This document shows positions 7,857 through 15,827 of a stretch of DNA of 29,069 nt, in pieces. Position 1 is the first letter of the stretch. Each line of letters begins with the position of its first letter. Where the stretch lies: assembly GCA_003599475.1 (NCBI GenBank), contig QZKK01000255.1, positions 1 through 29,069 on the forward strand. Reading direction: 5' to 3'. A program made the translations under genes and the position numbers. The notes under the pieces are model-generated. The model did not search any database and was not told the origin of the DNA. It saw only the letters and a list, made by a program, of their open reading frames with translations. Source of the stretch: Desulfobacteraceae bacterium (GTDB lineage: Bacteria; Desulfobacterota; Desulfobacteria; Desulfobacterales; SURF-15).

Positions 7857-8918
7857 TCACACCAAACCCGTCAAACTCGTTAAGCTTTTATCTGTTTTTC
7901 TTTGCGACTTTGCGTGGGACTCTCTCGATGTTTCCATAAACCATCGGATGGTTCTCCGGAGCCCTTCCGCCAGGAATACCTCCGGTTTCCATCCCAGCAG
8001 ATTTTTCGCTTTGGAGGTATCCGAATAGTTGCGTTTGACGTCTCCTAACCGGGCTTCTCCATGACGGATCTCCATTACGGTCCCGAATTCTTTCTCCAGT
8101 ATGTCTGAGAGCAGACCGGCGAGCTCATTTATCGTTCGCTCCTCATTGGCGGCGATCTGAAAGATTTCTCCGGCGGCATTTTTAATAGAAGCCATCAGAA
8201 CGGCTCCGACAAGATCGTCGACATAGATGAAATCTCTCGTTTGGCTGCCATCGCCGAAGATTTCGCAGATCTCTTCTGCCATCGCCTGGCGGATGAATTT
8301 TGCTACAACGCTGCTTTTATGCGTTGAACCCGGCCCGTAGACGTTCCCGAATCGAAGAGCCACAGTCTCTAGACCGAATGTGCGGAAATATGCCGAACAG
8401 TATCCCTCTCCCGCCAGCTTTCCCGCTCCGTAAGGAGAAACCGGATGGGGCGCCATCTCTTCGTGAATCGGCGGTGTACATTCACCAATCGGCGCTCCGC
8501 TCGAAGCGAAAATGAAGCGTTTGACGCCTGTCGTGCGAGCCGACTCCAGCATGTTGAACGTTCCCAGCACATTAGCTTCCATATCTTCCCTGGGATTCAG
8601 GACCGAAGGTGCAACGCCGGTATTTCCTGCAAGATGAACGACCACATCGATGTCCCTGCAGCAACCGAGGCAGGCTTCGTAATTCCTGACATCCCCGACA
8701 ATCACCGAAATTTCGGATGTACCGGCATTCGGAGCCAGCGATCGTTCGAGATCCTTCCGTGAGCCCACCGACAGGTTGTCCAGAATACGTATGCCTCCTA
8801 CACCTTCATCGATCAACCTCCTCACCAGACGAGCCCCGATAAATCCGCACCCGCCGGTGATCAACCAACGCTGGAATTTTAGATTTTTGATTTCAAATTT
8901 TAGATTTGAAGAACTCAT
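7857..8918 (-). CDS. NAD-dependent sugar epimerase/dehydratase (extended SDR, GalE-like)
   Basis: Nucleotide-sugar epimerase of the UDP-glucose/UDP-GlcNAc 4-epimerase class; exact substrate not assignable. The Rossmann motif TGGCGFIG is at 21-28, active-site Ser in FASSGAPIG (about 139), Tyr163 and Lys167 in SPYGAGK, then ALRFGNVYGPG, GDGSQTRDFIYVDD and the C-terminal LLGWKP. The start at 8918 is the only plausible one, but the first 16 residues (SNLKFEIKNLKFQ) are encoded by an AAATCTAAAATTTGAAATC word repeat, and the last ~25 residues (RESHAKSQRKTDK onward) by a CGCAAAGTCGCAAAG repeat. The core family fold ends near FLAEGLRRTIRWF, so both protein ends appear to be repeat-derived extensions. 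It lies in the polysaccharide operon. Confidence 0.9.
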   Translation of the reverse strand: MSSSNLKFEIKNLKFQRWLITGGCGFIGARLVRRLIDEGVGGIRILDNLSVGSRKDLERSLAPNAGTSEISVIVGDVRNYEACLGCCRDIDVVVHLAGNTGVAPSVLNPREDMEANVLGTFNMLESARTTGVKRFIFASSGAPIGECTPPIHEEMAPHPVSPYGAGKLAGEGYCSAYFRTFGLETVALRFGNVYGPGSTHKSSVVAKFIRQAMAEEICEIFGDGSQTRDFIYVDDLVGAVLMASIKNAAGEIFQIAANEERTINELAGLLSDILEKEFGTVMEIRHGEARLGDVKRNYSDTSKAKNLLGWKPEVFLAEGLRRTIRWFMETSRESHAKSQRKTDKSLTSLTGLV

Positions 8919-9073
8919 AACTTCTCAACTCTTGCCTTGGGTTGACTTCCGACTTCTGTCTTCTGATCGAAACTAATCTCCTTAACTTCTGATCTTCTCA
9001 ACTTCTTGTTCTTTCCGTCTTCTGCCATCTGCCATCTGTCGTCTGTCCTCAGCCCCATGCTCCGTGCTCCATG
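8919..9073. repeat. Intergenic 'word' repeat block abutting the export-protein stop codon
   Basis: Almost the whole gap consists of short recurring words: CTTCTCAACTCTTG, CTTCTGTCTTCTGATC, AACTTCTGATCTTCTCAACT, CTGCCATCTGCCATCTGTCG and CCCCATGCTCCGTGCTCCAT. The last ends at the TAG stop of the upstream gene (9074-9076). The same vocabulary occurs at 6451-6605 and 11,605-11,690. Confidence 0.8.
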
Positions 9074-11689
9074 CTAAAAGGCCACCACCAGCACCCCGGC
9101 TGCCACGGCAACCTTGTATGCGACATCGACGATATCCTTTGTCACCGTCCACCACCGGTATTTCTCCGTCTCCCTTGGCACGATGATGGTATCTCCCGGG
9201 TAGAGATCGACCGAACCGAATCCGCCCAGATTCCAGCGCTTCTTTTCTCCGTCCCAGGTGGCAAGCCCTAAAAGACCTCCCTGGCTCTTGCTGATTACGG
9301 AACCGTTTGCCCGAACCACATAGATCTGTCCATCGTCTGCATTGTCGGTGGTCCCGCCGACGCGATCCAGGTAGAAATCGACAGGTTTATCCTTTTCGGC
9401 GAAAATCGCCGTGGGGTTGAAGACTTCGCCCAGCACGTTGATGTGATCCGGCCGCTTCTGAACGACCAAGCGATCGCCAGGCTTTACTTCGAAGTTGAAT
9501 TTGGAAGACGGCAACACCAGCACCTCCTCCAGATCGATGACCATCCGACCCGAGGGGCGAGCACCCTTCAGTTTATCGAGAAGCTGCTTTTTTGCGGCCA
9601 TTGACTGTTTGAAGCTTGCCGCCTGTGCCGAGTCCTGGGTAAATGCCTCTCCTCCGGCAACAGAAGCCAGGATATCTTCCTCGAGCCTGCTGATGTATTC
9701 CTTCAGGCGCTCCCCCTGCACCTCTTTTACCGATTCCCGCATAAAAACAGCGCCGAAGGGGTAGGCTTCCGCAGTCAACCCACCGGCCCGCTCAATGATC
9801 GAGGAGAGGCGCTCGCCCTCCGAAAAGGCATACTCTCCGGGGAAAAGAAACTCTCCTTCCAGGTGAACCCTTCGTCGCAGGGATTCGGTGTAATTCGGAA
9901 TCTGGCGGATAAAAACCTCGTCGTCCCGCTGCAGCCTCACATTGTCTTCGGCAAGTTCATCCAGAGCCTTGCTGGGAGAAAAACCGATCTTTACGGTATC
10001 TGCCCCCCCGTTCACGGATACAACCCGGGTGAGGTTCGCTTTCTCCAGATAAGCCTTATGCGTCAAATTTCCCGATTGAAAGATGAGGTCTTTTACCGTC
10101 ATGCCCGGATACAACCGATATGCACCCTGATTTTTAACCTCTCCCTTGATGCTGACCATCGCGGTTCCGGTCTTTTCCTCGGAAGCGTAAAGGACCACCC
10201 GATCGAGATCCTGCAGCGGAAAATTCTGGCTTTCGTCCCCGGAGAGAAGTCCGGCAGGGCTGAAATAAAGAATTTCAGGATGGAGATCGGGAGGAACCAG
10301 CCGAACGATTTCAGCCCGGGCAAGATAGGGCCCCGGAAGGAGCGAATCGTAGGAGGGGATCAGATCCCGAATCCGCATACCGGGCTTCATTTCATACTCC
10401 ATGGGGTATTTGACATGTCCTTCCAGGTAAACCACCTGGCGGAGCTTGTCATGCACCGGGTAGATCTTGACCACGTCACCGTCTTTGAGCGGCATTCGAA
10501 GGCTCTGATCCGCTGCAGACGATGAAGGATCCAGATTGAAGCTGCGGATGATCCTTTTCTGATAGCCTTCTATCCGTTCGACCACCACGTTCTGCAGCCG
10601 TCCGGTGGGAAGAACCCCTCCGGAAAGAGCGATGAGATCCCCGATGGTCTGGCTCCCCTTCAGTTCGTAAATAGCCGGGCGGCGTACGTTTCCGGCAATC
10701 CCCGCCACCGCCCCGAGCACCGGTATGAAAACGGTGTCGCCCGAGTTCAGCCGCAAATCGCTCCCTTTCGAGCCTTGAATCAAAAAATCGTACAGGTCCA
10801 GGGATATGGGGTTTTGACCGTTCCGGATGAGCTTGATGTTTCTCAAACTCCCGTTTTTGCTGGGACCGCCCGCGGCATAGAGTGCTGTGATCACGGTGGA
10901 CAGGGAGCTTACGGAATAGGTGCCGGGGTTATTGGCCTCTCCTACGATAAAGATCTCGAGCGTCCGGAGATCCGCCATCGTAAGGTTCATTTCAAAGCCA
11001 GGAAAATATTGCTTGAATTTGCTGTTCAGAAAACGTTTCAATTCCTCAAGCGTCATGCCGGCGACACCCAGCGATCCGATACGCGGCAGGGCGATCCGTC
11101 CGTCTCTGCTGACAGTCGCTTTGTAGCTCTCCTCGACGTTTCCCCACAAATGGATGACAAACCCGTCTCCCGGACCGATCACATAATCATCTCCCACCGG
11201 AACATTGGTTACAGGGGCAAACGTCGATACGTCCGTTCTGAAGAAATCGTATCCGAACTGCCGCAGTTCACGGGATATTTCTTTAGGAAACTGGCCGGAG
11301 AGAATCCGTTCGATTCGGGATCCTTTGTCCTGGGGGGTGATTTTCTCTTCCACCGGGGGAGGCTTGATCGAGGTTTCCACTATTTGCTGCTGGGGTTCGG
11401 AGGTCGTTTCTTTGCCTTGTTCCCCGGCGGAAATTTGAGGAATATTGGAATTTACCGGATCGGGCAGCTTGGGAAAAGCAAAATTCTGTTCCGCCTGAAT
11501 TGGCACGCCTTGCCCGCTCTGGCCTTCCGCACTCGAGGAAAGGGGCAGGAATGGACCGATCAGGAAAAAGAGGATAAGAAATGGTACGGCTTTCCTTAGC
11601 TGCAGTCCATGCTCTATGCCCCATGCTCCATGCCCTTTGCGGTCGTCCGTCCTCTGTCTTCTGTCTTCTGGTTTCTTACATCCCTTCAT
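9074..11689 (-). CDS. Polysaccharide export protein with Poly_export and six SLBB domains
   Basis: Periplasmic/outer-membrane export component (Wza/KpsD class), 871 aa from the chosen start. Signal-like hydrophobic segment at about 34-52 (VPFLILFFLIGPFLPL), a Pro/Gln-rich linker, then the Poly_export domain starting DDYVIGPGDGFVIHLWG (about 167). Six SLBB-type repeats follow, each opening with a strand such as IFIVGEANNPGTY, IAGNVRRPAIY, VYLEGHVKYPMEY, VSIKGEVKNQGAY, VHLEGEFLFPGEY and INVLGEVFNPTAI; Wza has far fewer. It ends in a hydrophobic segment (VAVAAGVLVVAF). The frame stays open to 11,884, but AGGAGG 5 bases before the ATG at 11,689 favours this start. Residues 1-30 are encoded by a word repeat, so the signal peptide follows an odd polar leader. 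Confidence 0.88.
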   Translation of the reverse strand: MKGCKKPEDRRQRTDDRKGHGAWGIEHGLQLRKAVPFLILFFLIGPFLPLSSSAEGQSGQGVPIQAEQNFAFPKLPDPVNSNIPQISAGEQGKETTSEPQQQIVETSIKPPPVEEKITPQDKGSRIERILSGQFPKEISRELRQFGYDFFRTDVSTFAPVTNVPVGDDYVIGPGDGFVIHLWGNVEESYKATVSRDGRIALPRIGSLGVAGMTLEELKRFLNSKFKQYFPGFEMNLTMADLRTLEIFIVGEANNPGTYSVSSLSTVITALYAAGGPSKNGSLRNIKLIRNGQNPISLDLYDFLIQGSKGSDLRLNSGDTVFIPVLGAVAGIAGNVRRPAIYELKGSQTIGDLIALSGGVLPTGRLQNVVVERIEGYQKRIIRSFNLDPSSSAADQSLRMPLKDGDVVKIYPVHDKLRQVVYLEGHVKYPMEYEMKPGMRIRDLIPSYDSLLPGPYLARAEIVRLVPPDLHPEILYFSPAGLLSGDESQNFPLQDLDRVVLYASEEKTGTAMVSIKGEVKNQGAYRLYPGMTVKDLIFQSGNLTHKAYLEKANLTRVVSVNGGADTVKIGFSPSKALDELAEDNVRLQRDDEVFIRQIPNYTESLRRRVHLEGEFLFPGEYAFSEGERLSSIIERAGGLTAEAYPFGAVFMRESVKEVQGERLKEYISRLEEDILASVAGGEAFTQDSAQAASFKQSMAAKKQLLDKLKGARPSGRMVIDLEEVLVLPSSKFNFEVKPGDRLVVQKRPDHINVLGEVFNPTAIFAEKDKPVDFYLDRVGGTTDNADDGQIYVVRANGSVISKSQGGLLGLATWDGEKKRWNLGGFGSVDLYPGDTIIVPRETEKYRWWTVTKDIVDVAYKVAVAAGVLVVAF

Positions 11690-11700
11690 CCCTTCCTCCT
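11605..11700. repeat. 'Word' repeat forming the start site and first codons of the export gene
   Basis: On the minus strand this reads GGAGGAAGGGATGAAGGGAT, GTAAGAAACCAGAAGACAG, then GCATGGAGCATGGGGCATAG. Those words recur in non-coding DNA at 6579-6605, 9020-9075, 11,997-12,025 and 12,958-12,990. The Shine-Dalgarno, ATG and polar leader of the export protein all lie within it. Confidence 0.75.
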
Positions 11701-11800
11701 CTTCCCCCGCATCGATGCCTCCGGCTTCTCGATTACAAAATCGAACTTTCTGAAGCATATCGACCATGCGCTTGATTGTTCTTTTCGCCGTTCCGGAAAA

Positions 11801-11844
11801 GGTCTCGTCTAAGGTTTTTCTGAAGAATGCAATCAGGCGAGACC
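11801..11844 (-). promoter_or_regulatory. Leader hairpin upstream of the polysaccharide operon
   Basis: GGTCTCGTCT (11,801-11,810) can pair with AGGCGAGACC (11,835-11,844), giving a 10-bp stem with one G-U pair and a 24-base loop, about 110 bases before the export-protein start. No T-run follows on the minus strand, so it is not a clear terminator. It could be a leader structure or chance. Confidence 0.35.
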
Positions 11845-11951
11845 TGATAAAACAACCATTGAAGTCTGGAGCCCATTTGACCAAACCCTTAGGAGACGCA
11901 CAAGTTGGGTAATCATGTAATCAGGGGGGTGAGATTGCGCGTAATCAAAAC

Positions 11952-11992
11952 TACGCACTTATGTGTAGCTTCATCGGGATTTGGATGAGAGA
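11952..11992 (+). repeat. Imperfect ~41-bp direct repeat, copy A
   Basis: Begins TACGCACTTA and ends CGGGATTTGGATGAGAGA. It matches copy B at 12,667-12,707 at roughly 32 of 41 positions, the ends being best conserved. The two copies bracket the nucleotidyltransferase pseudogene. Copy A also contains a 7-bp stem, CTACGCA/TGTGTAG. Confidence 0.65.
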
Positions 11993-12030
11993 GGGACATA
12001 GGGAGGAAGGGATGTAGGGAGGAAGACGGG

Positions 12031-12554
12031 TCACTTTTTCCGGGCATCATCGAAAGCTTCAGCCAAGCTTTCCGGATCGAGCTTTTTAAGGACCCTTTGA
12101 AGGTCGAACGACTGTTCTATGTCCTTTTGAGCCTTCAAGGCAAACCTCTTCTCCCGCTGCTGGGCCACAATCAGCTTATGCACAGCGTACCGCCCGGGCT
12201 GAGGCACTCGCACCAATACCGGCCGGCGACCAAGGGCGACAGCGGGCAGCGGTTCTTCGATCAGATAATCGAGAAACGGTAGCGGAATTGCTGGGACACC
12301 GAGTTGCCGAATCTCGGTCAGCCGCCCTGTGGCCCGATCGCGATCCGCCATTTGTCAGCCTTGATCCGTTTCACGAACAGACTGCAAGAGCTCAACGAGG
12401 CCATTGTGTGGCTTGCCTCCAAATCTTGCAGCCGATTGAGAAGGTCAGCATAAGCGGTTCGAATATGCAAGGGAAAAAGGGGTGGCTCTTTGCTACCATA
12501 CAGGTTCATGTTTGTATGGTAGCGTTCACAGGTCAGGTCGAGCGGAGAGCACAA
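12031..12554 (-). pseudogene. Decayed nucleotidyltransferase (NTP_transf_8 / GSU2403-like), two frames
   Basis: Two minus-strand fragments belong to one ancestral gene. The N-terminal piece (12,318-12,554) contains RTAYADLLNRLQDLE and SLFVKRIKADKWRIAIGPQG, typical of the winged N-terminus of this family. The C-terminal piece (12,031-12,351), in another frame, has PLPFLDYLIEEPLPAVALG, VLVRVPQPGRYAVHKLIVAQ and KAQKDIEQSFDLQRVL, the family's C-terminal half. Together they give about 165 residues against the usual 300 or so; the central nucleotidyltransferase core with its catalytic acidic residues is missing, so an internal deletion plus frame change is likely. Family members often behave as accessory or toxin-antitoxin-like genes. 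The likely original ATG (12,510, MNLYGSKEPP) sits in the loop region of a hairpin. The stop abuts an AGGGATGTAGGG word repeat. Confidence 0.75.
12492..12523 (-). promoter_or_regulatory. Perfect 11-bp inverted repeat over the pseudogene start
   Basis: GCTACCATACA (12,492-12,502) and TGTATGGTAGC (12,513-12,523) are exact reverse complements with a 10-base loop. On the minus strand the ATG of MNLYGSKE lies at the loop edge. It may be an operator or translational hairpin left from the nucleotidyltransferase locus. No T-run follows on either side. Confidence 0.6.
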
Positions 12555-13118
12555 ATTTTCATCTCCCAGGAGTCGAACCAGGACCAGGGTGTTTCAGGTC
12601 CCTCCCCGTAACTCGCGTATTCGGGAATTTCTGTATTTTTGAAGGGAGATTACCAGTATTCACAGATACGCACTTAAGCGCATGATCCTCGGGATTCGGA
12701 TGAGAGATCCAAGGAGTATGGAAGAAACGGCCTCAGGTTTTGCGAAACAATGAATCGGGTGCGCTGAGTATTGATTTGGCTAAAAGATACTGAAAAAACT
12801 GGATATCTTTACAGAGCGGCAGGCTTAGGCGGAATATAGAAGAAATGAATGAAGGGAAAAAATCGATCAATAGCATCTGTCACGATCGACCGCAGCCACA
12901 TTCCTTGAGGGTGTTGACGGGCCTTTTTTCAACAGCTAGAATCCGGATTAGGAAAATGGGGATGTAGGGATGTAGGGGCAAGAGGGATATGGGAACAACG
13001 CGGAGGAATGGTGAAAAAGTCGAGCCTGCCCGGCAAGCCCAAGGCGGCGACGGGCTGCTAAGAAAACTTGAACCAACCCAGAACTTTGAAAGTTGAACGC
13101 TGTAAGGAACTCCTCGGT
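12555..13118. other. ~560-base stretch without a confident gene
   Basis: Holds a degraded tRNA T-arm-like string near 12,566-12,582, direct repeat copy B (12,667-12,707), a small inverted repeat AAAGATA/TATCTTT (12,783-12,789 and 12,804-12,810), a GGGATGTAGGGATGTAGGGG word repeat (12,958-12,977) and a TGAACCAACCCAGAACTTTG-like leader before the GspL-like gene. No ORF here resembles a protein, and no clear promoter was seen. Confidence 0.6.
12667..12707 (+). repeat. Imperfect ~41-bp direct repeat, copy B
   Basis: Begins TACGCACTTA and ends CGGGATTCGGATGAGAGA; partner of copy A at 11,952-11,992 about 715 bases away, in the same orientation. The pair may be the scar of an integrated or duplicated segment that carried the nucleotidyltransferase gene. 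Confidence 0.65.
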
Positions 13119-14546
13119 ATGATCAAAGATCTTTTTTCTCCCCGGACCGTTTTCGGTCTTCAGATTGACGGAACCTTCCTGCGAGCGGTCCAGGTGTCCA
13201 ACCCCACCGGATCGCCCGTAGTCGAACGGATGATCTCACGTAAGATCGAGAATCCCGAAGAAATCGGTCAGGAACTGTCGGATCTTTTAAGAGAAGAGAA
13301 GATTAAACCGGAACTCCTCGTCACATCTCTCCCCACCTCTTCGGCCCTGGTGAGACAGATCGACATCATCCTGGAAAATTCCAAAAAGCTCGACAAAATC
13401 ATCAAATACCAGATGGAACCCTACGTACCCTATCCAATCGACGAAATGGTGGTCGATTTCTTCGCTACGGCGCCGGATGAGCCGGTCACGGTCGCAGGAG
13501 TCCGCAAAGAGCGCATTTCCAAGCATTTGGCGATCCTGGCACAAGCCGGGCTGAATTCAGATATTGTCACCCTCGAGGATGCAGCCCTATTGTTCTTGTA
13601 CCTGAACCAGCATCCTGAAAAGACGGACGCCCCCATAGCCCTCGTCCATCTGAAGGCGGAGGAGACGATCGTCCAGGTGGTTCGAGGAAACCGGCTCGAT
13701 TTTATCCGCATCGTTCAGGGCGCCTACGATCCGTCGGCCTTGAAAGAGACCCTGGCGCTCTACCGTTTGAAGCATCCCGAAGAAACGATCAAAGAGATTC
13801 TGATCACGGGACCGGCTGCCGCAGATGCATCGGCGGCAGACCGCATTGAAGCGATGACCGGTTACAAGACATCGATATGGAAGCCGTTTGAAAGTGTAAA
13901 AAACGGTTTCGGCGATATCGCCGACGATATTCAGGCAGAATCGAGCGTACCGCTTGGGCTTGCTGTCGGTCTTTTGAATGCATCCCCAAAGAAATTGGAC
14001 TTGCGAAAGGAGGAATTCAGACTCCGGACGACATTCGATTTGAAGAACATGGTCGTTTATGGGCTTTCTGCAATCCTCTTGTTTCTTGGTCTGTTTACCT
14101 TCGACCTTTTCCACAGGCTTTCTGTCCGGGAGAGCAGATACGAGGTGCTCAACAAACGGATCGCCGGCCTGCTTAACGAAACCTTTCCGGGAACGGCTCC
14201 AGCGATCAGAGGGCGGGAGTTGGATCAGATGAAGCAGGCGATTGCAAGTGAAAAAGGCCGTTATCTTTGGCTGGAAGATATCACCGATTCAGGCTCTGTG
14301 CTCGATTTACTGCTCGGTTTAACCACCCTCTTTGCCGCGCACCGGGATGTAAAGGTGGATAACCTTTCGGTCGAAGGGATCCGCATCCTTCTGGATGGAC
14401 GCGCTTCTTCCTTCAAAACGGTCGATGTCCTGAAGGGAAAGCTCGAAAGCGCAGGCTTTTTCAAAACCATTCGTCTGATCGGCGCGAAAATGGACAATCA
14501 GGACAAGATGGTAAAATTCGGCTTCCATCTGGAGAAGAAAAAGTGA
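13119..14546 (+). CDS. GspL/PilM-like type II secretion assembly-platform protein
   Basis: Combines an actin-like cytoplasmic domain of PilM/GspL type with one membrane helix and a PilN-like periplasmic domain, the layout of GspL in type II secretion platforms. Visible parts: TVFGLQIDGTFLRAVQV (phosphate-binding-like first strands), KLDKIIKYQMEPYVPYPIDE (the PilM 'P-P' segment), IVTLEDAALLFLY, a single TM (VVYGLSAILLFLGLFTF, about 311-327 from this start) and a ferredoxin-like tail (VKVDNLSVEGIRILLDG onward). An open frame reaches back to a TTG at 13,068, but the ATG at 13,119 has AAGGA 10 bases upstream and matches PilM starts better. It overlaps the GspM-like gene by 4 bases. The partners GspC-K are absent from the window. 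Confidence 0.8.
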   Translation: MIKDLFSPRTVFGLQIDGTFLRAVQVSNPTGSPVVERMISRKIENPEEIGQELSDLLREEKIKPELLVTSLPTSSALVRQIDIILENSKKLDKIIKYQMEPYVPYPIDEMVVDFFATAPDEPVTVAGVRKERISKHLAILAQAGLNSDIVTLEDAALLFLYLNQHPEKTDAPIALVHLKAEETIVQVVRGNRLDFIRIVQGAYDPSALKETLALYRLKHPEETIKEILITGPAAADASAADRIEAMTGYKTSIWKPFESVKNGFGDIADDIQAESSVPLGLAVGLLNASPKKLDLRKEEFRLRTTFDLKNMVVYGLSAILLFLGLFTFDLFHRLSVRESRYEVLNKRIAGLLNETFPGTAPAIRGRELDQMKQAIASEKGRYLWLEDITDSGSVLDLLLGLTTLFAAHRDVKVDNLSVEGIRILLDGRASSFKTVDVLKGKLESAGFFKTIRLIGAKMDNQDKMVKFGFHLEKKK

Positions 14547-15073
14547 AACTCAAGAGGCGCGATTTCGGAATTTTATCTTTGTCTGTATTCTTTCTGATGT
14601 TGCTTTTGTATTACTTTGTGGTCATTTCTCCCGCTCTTTCAAAACAGCGGTCTCTTGGCGACCATATGGGGAAAAAGAAGAAGGATTTAACAGAGATGCT
14701 GGCTCTTGAGCAGGAATGGAAATCCTTTCAGGAGATGCGGCGGGAGGCGGAAAATATTTTGAACCGGCGGGGAGATGGATTCACGTTGCTTACCTATCTG
14801 GAGAACGTCTCCAGAGAAGTGGGGATTGAAACTCAGATCCAGTACATCAAACCGGTGAGTTTTCCTTTAAATGAAGGTTCGATGCAGCCGATGGGCATCG
14901 AAATGCGCTACAATGGACTCGACATCAAACAGATGGTCAATTTTCTCCACAGGATCGAGCACTCGAAGAATCTTCTGAGCATCAAGAGGATGAAAATTCA
15001 GCCGGTCGGGGGTATCGGGTCCCGCACCCTGGAGCTCACGCTTCAGGTAGACACCTATACCCTCATCAAATAA
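14543..15073 (+). CDS. GspM/PilO-like type II secretion platform protein
   Basis: A 176-residue bitopic protein: short basic N-terminus, TM at about 10-30 (ILSLSVFFLMLLLYYFVVI), a coiled-coil stretch (KKKKDLTEMLALEQEWKSF) and a ferredoxin-like periplasmic domain (LLTYLENVSREVGIETQI; LDIKQMVNFLHRIEHSKNLL; LELTLQVDTY). The last part matches GspM (NGLDIKQMVxFLHxIE-type motif). GTG start overlapping the preceding stop (GTGA), with GGAG 8 bases upstream. It would pair with the GspL-like protein at the inner membrane. With no secretin, ATPase or pseudopilin beside it, the pair either serves a system elsewhere or has a separate role. Confidence 0.8.
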   Translation: MKLKRRDFGILSLSVFFLMLLLYYFVVISPALSKQRSLGDHMGKKKKDLTEMLALEQEWKSFQEMRREAENILNRRGDGFTLLTYLENVSREVGIETQIQYIKPVSFPLNEGSMQPMGIEMRYNGLDIKQMVNFLHRIEHSKNLLSIKRMKIQPVGGIGSRTLELTLQVDTYTLIK

Positions 15074-15155
15074 AATCGAAATGCTGGTATTAACCCTTAC
15101 CGGGATGCTGCTCACTCACGGTTTATTGGGCTGATATTCCGCAATATTTCTGACT

Positions 15156-15827
15156 TTATTTCTTTCCTAAAACCGACACGGCGAGGTCTTTCTGGATGGC
15201 ATAGGCGGTAAGCGCGGCTGTGCTGTGGAGCTCGAGTTTGTGCATCATGTTGGAGCGGTGTTTCTGCACCGTCCTTGCGCTGATGCAGAGCAGATCGGCA
15301 ATCTGTGAGGTTTTATAACCCTCGGCGATCAGTTTCAGGATTTCTTTTTCCCTTGAGGTGAGCGCTCCGCTTGTGCCTCGACCTCTCGACCGCCTGCCGT
15401 TATCGAAGCAGCTTGCCAGCAGATGGCCGGCGATATCGGGAGCGAGATAGTTCTTTCCGCCCATCACGCATTCGATCGCGTTTAACAAAACGTCGTAAGC
15501 TCCGCTTTTCAAAAAATAACCGTCTGCGCCGGATTCGAAAGCAGACAACACATACTCTTCATCATCGTGAATGGTCATCACGAGGACTCTGGTTTTAGGG
15601 CAGCGCCTTTTGATCTCCTTGACTGCTGAAATTCCGTTCATCTTCGGCATGGTCAAATCGATCAGAACCAGATCCGGCTGGTGCTTTTCAGTAATACGGA
15701 TGGCCTCGAATCCATCGGCGGCTTCCCCCACGATGGTGAGGCCTTTTTCTTTTTCGATCACCATCCGAAGGCTTTCGCGCAACAGAGTGTTGTCCTCTGC
15801 GATTACAATTTTTCTCTTATCCGCCAC
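15156..15827 (-). CDS. NarL/FixJ-family response regulator
   Basis: Two-component DNA-binding regulator, 223 aa. Receiver domain: acidic pair E11/D12, phospho-acceptor D57 (LVLIDLTMP), T85 and K107 (FLKSGA). The LuxR-type helix-turn-helix begins at LTSREKEILKLIAEG (about 156) and contains SARTVQKHRSNMMHKL. Starts with GTG at 15,827; GAGGT lies 6 bases upstream. All receiver switch residues are intact, so it should be phosphorylated by a histidine kinase, but none is encoded in the window. It is convergent with the GspL/M pair, whose last stop is 82 bases away. Target genes are unknown. Confidence 0.93.
   Translation of the reverse strand: MADKRKIVIAEDNTLLRESLRMVIEKEKGLTIVGEAADGFEAIRITEKHQPDLVLIDLTMPKMNGISAVKEIKRRCPKTRVLVMTIHDDEEYVLSAFESGADGYFLKSGAYDVLLNAIECVMGGKNYLAPDIAGHLLASCFDNGRRSRGRGTSGALTSREKEILKLIAEGYKTSQIADLLCISARTVQKHRSNMMHKLELHSTAALTAYAIQKDLAVSVLGKK

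Noticed and set aside
11690..11884. 65-codon N-terminal extension of the polysaccharide export protein
   Set aside because: The sequence (MVKWAPDFNG onward) shows no signal peptide or family similarity, and a strong Shine-Dalgarno precedes the ATG at 11,689.
12566..12582. Possible tRNA T-arm (GTTCGACTC on the minus strand), hinting at a tRNA-borne integration site
   Set aside because: The five-base stem has a central mismatch, and no anticodon arm, D-arm or acceptor stem could be drawn upstream. Too little to call a tRNA or att site.
13068..13118. TTG start giving the GspL-like protein 17 more residues
   Set aside because: No ribosome site precedes it, and relatives start close to the first strand of the actin-like domain, matching ATG 13,119.
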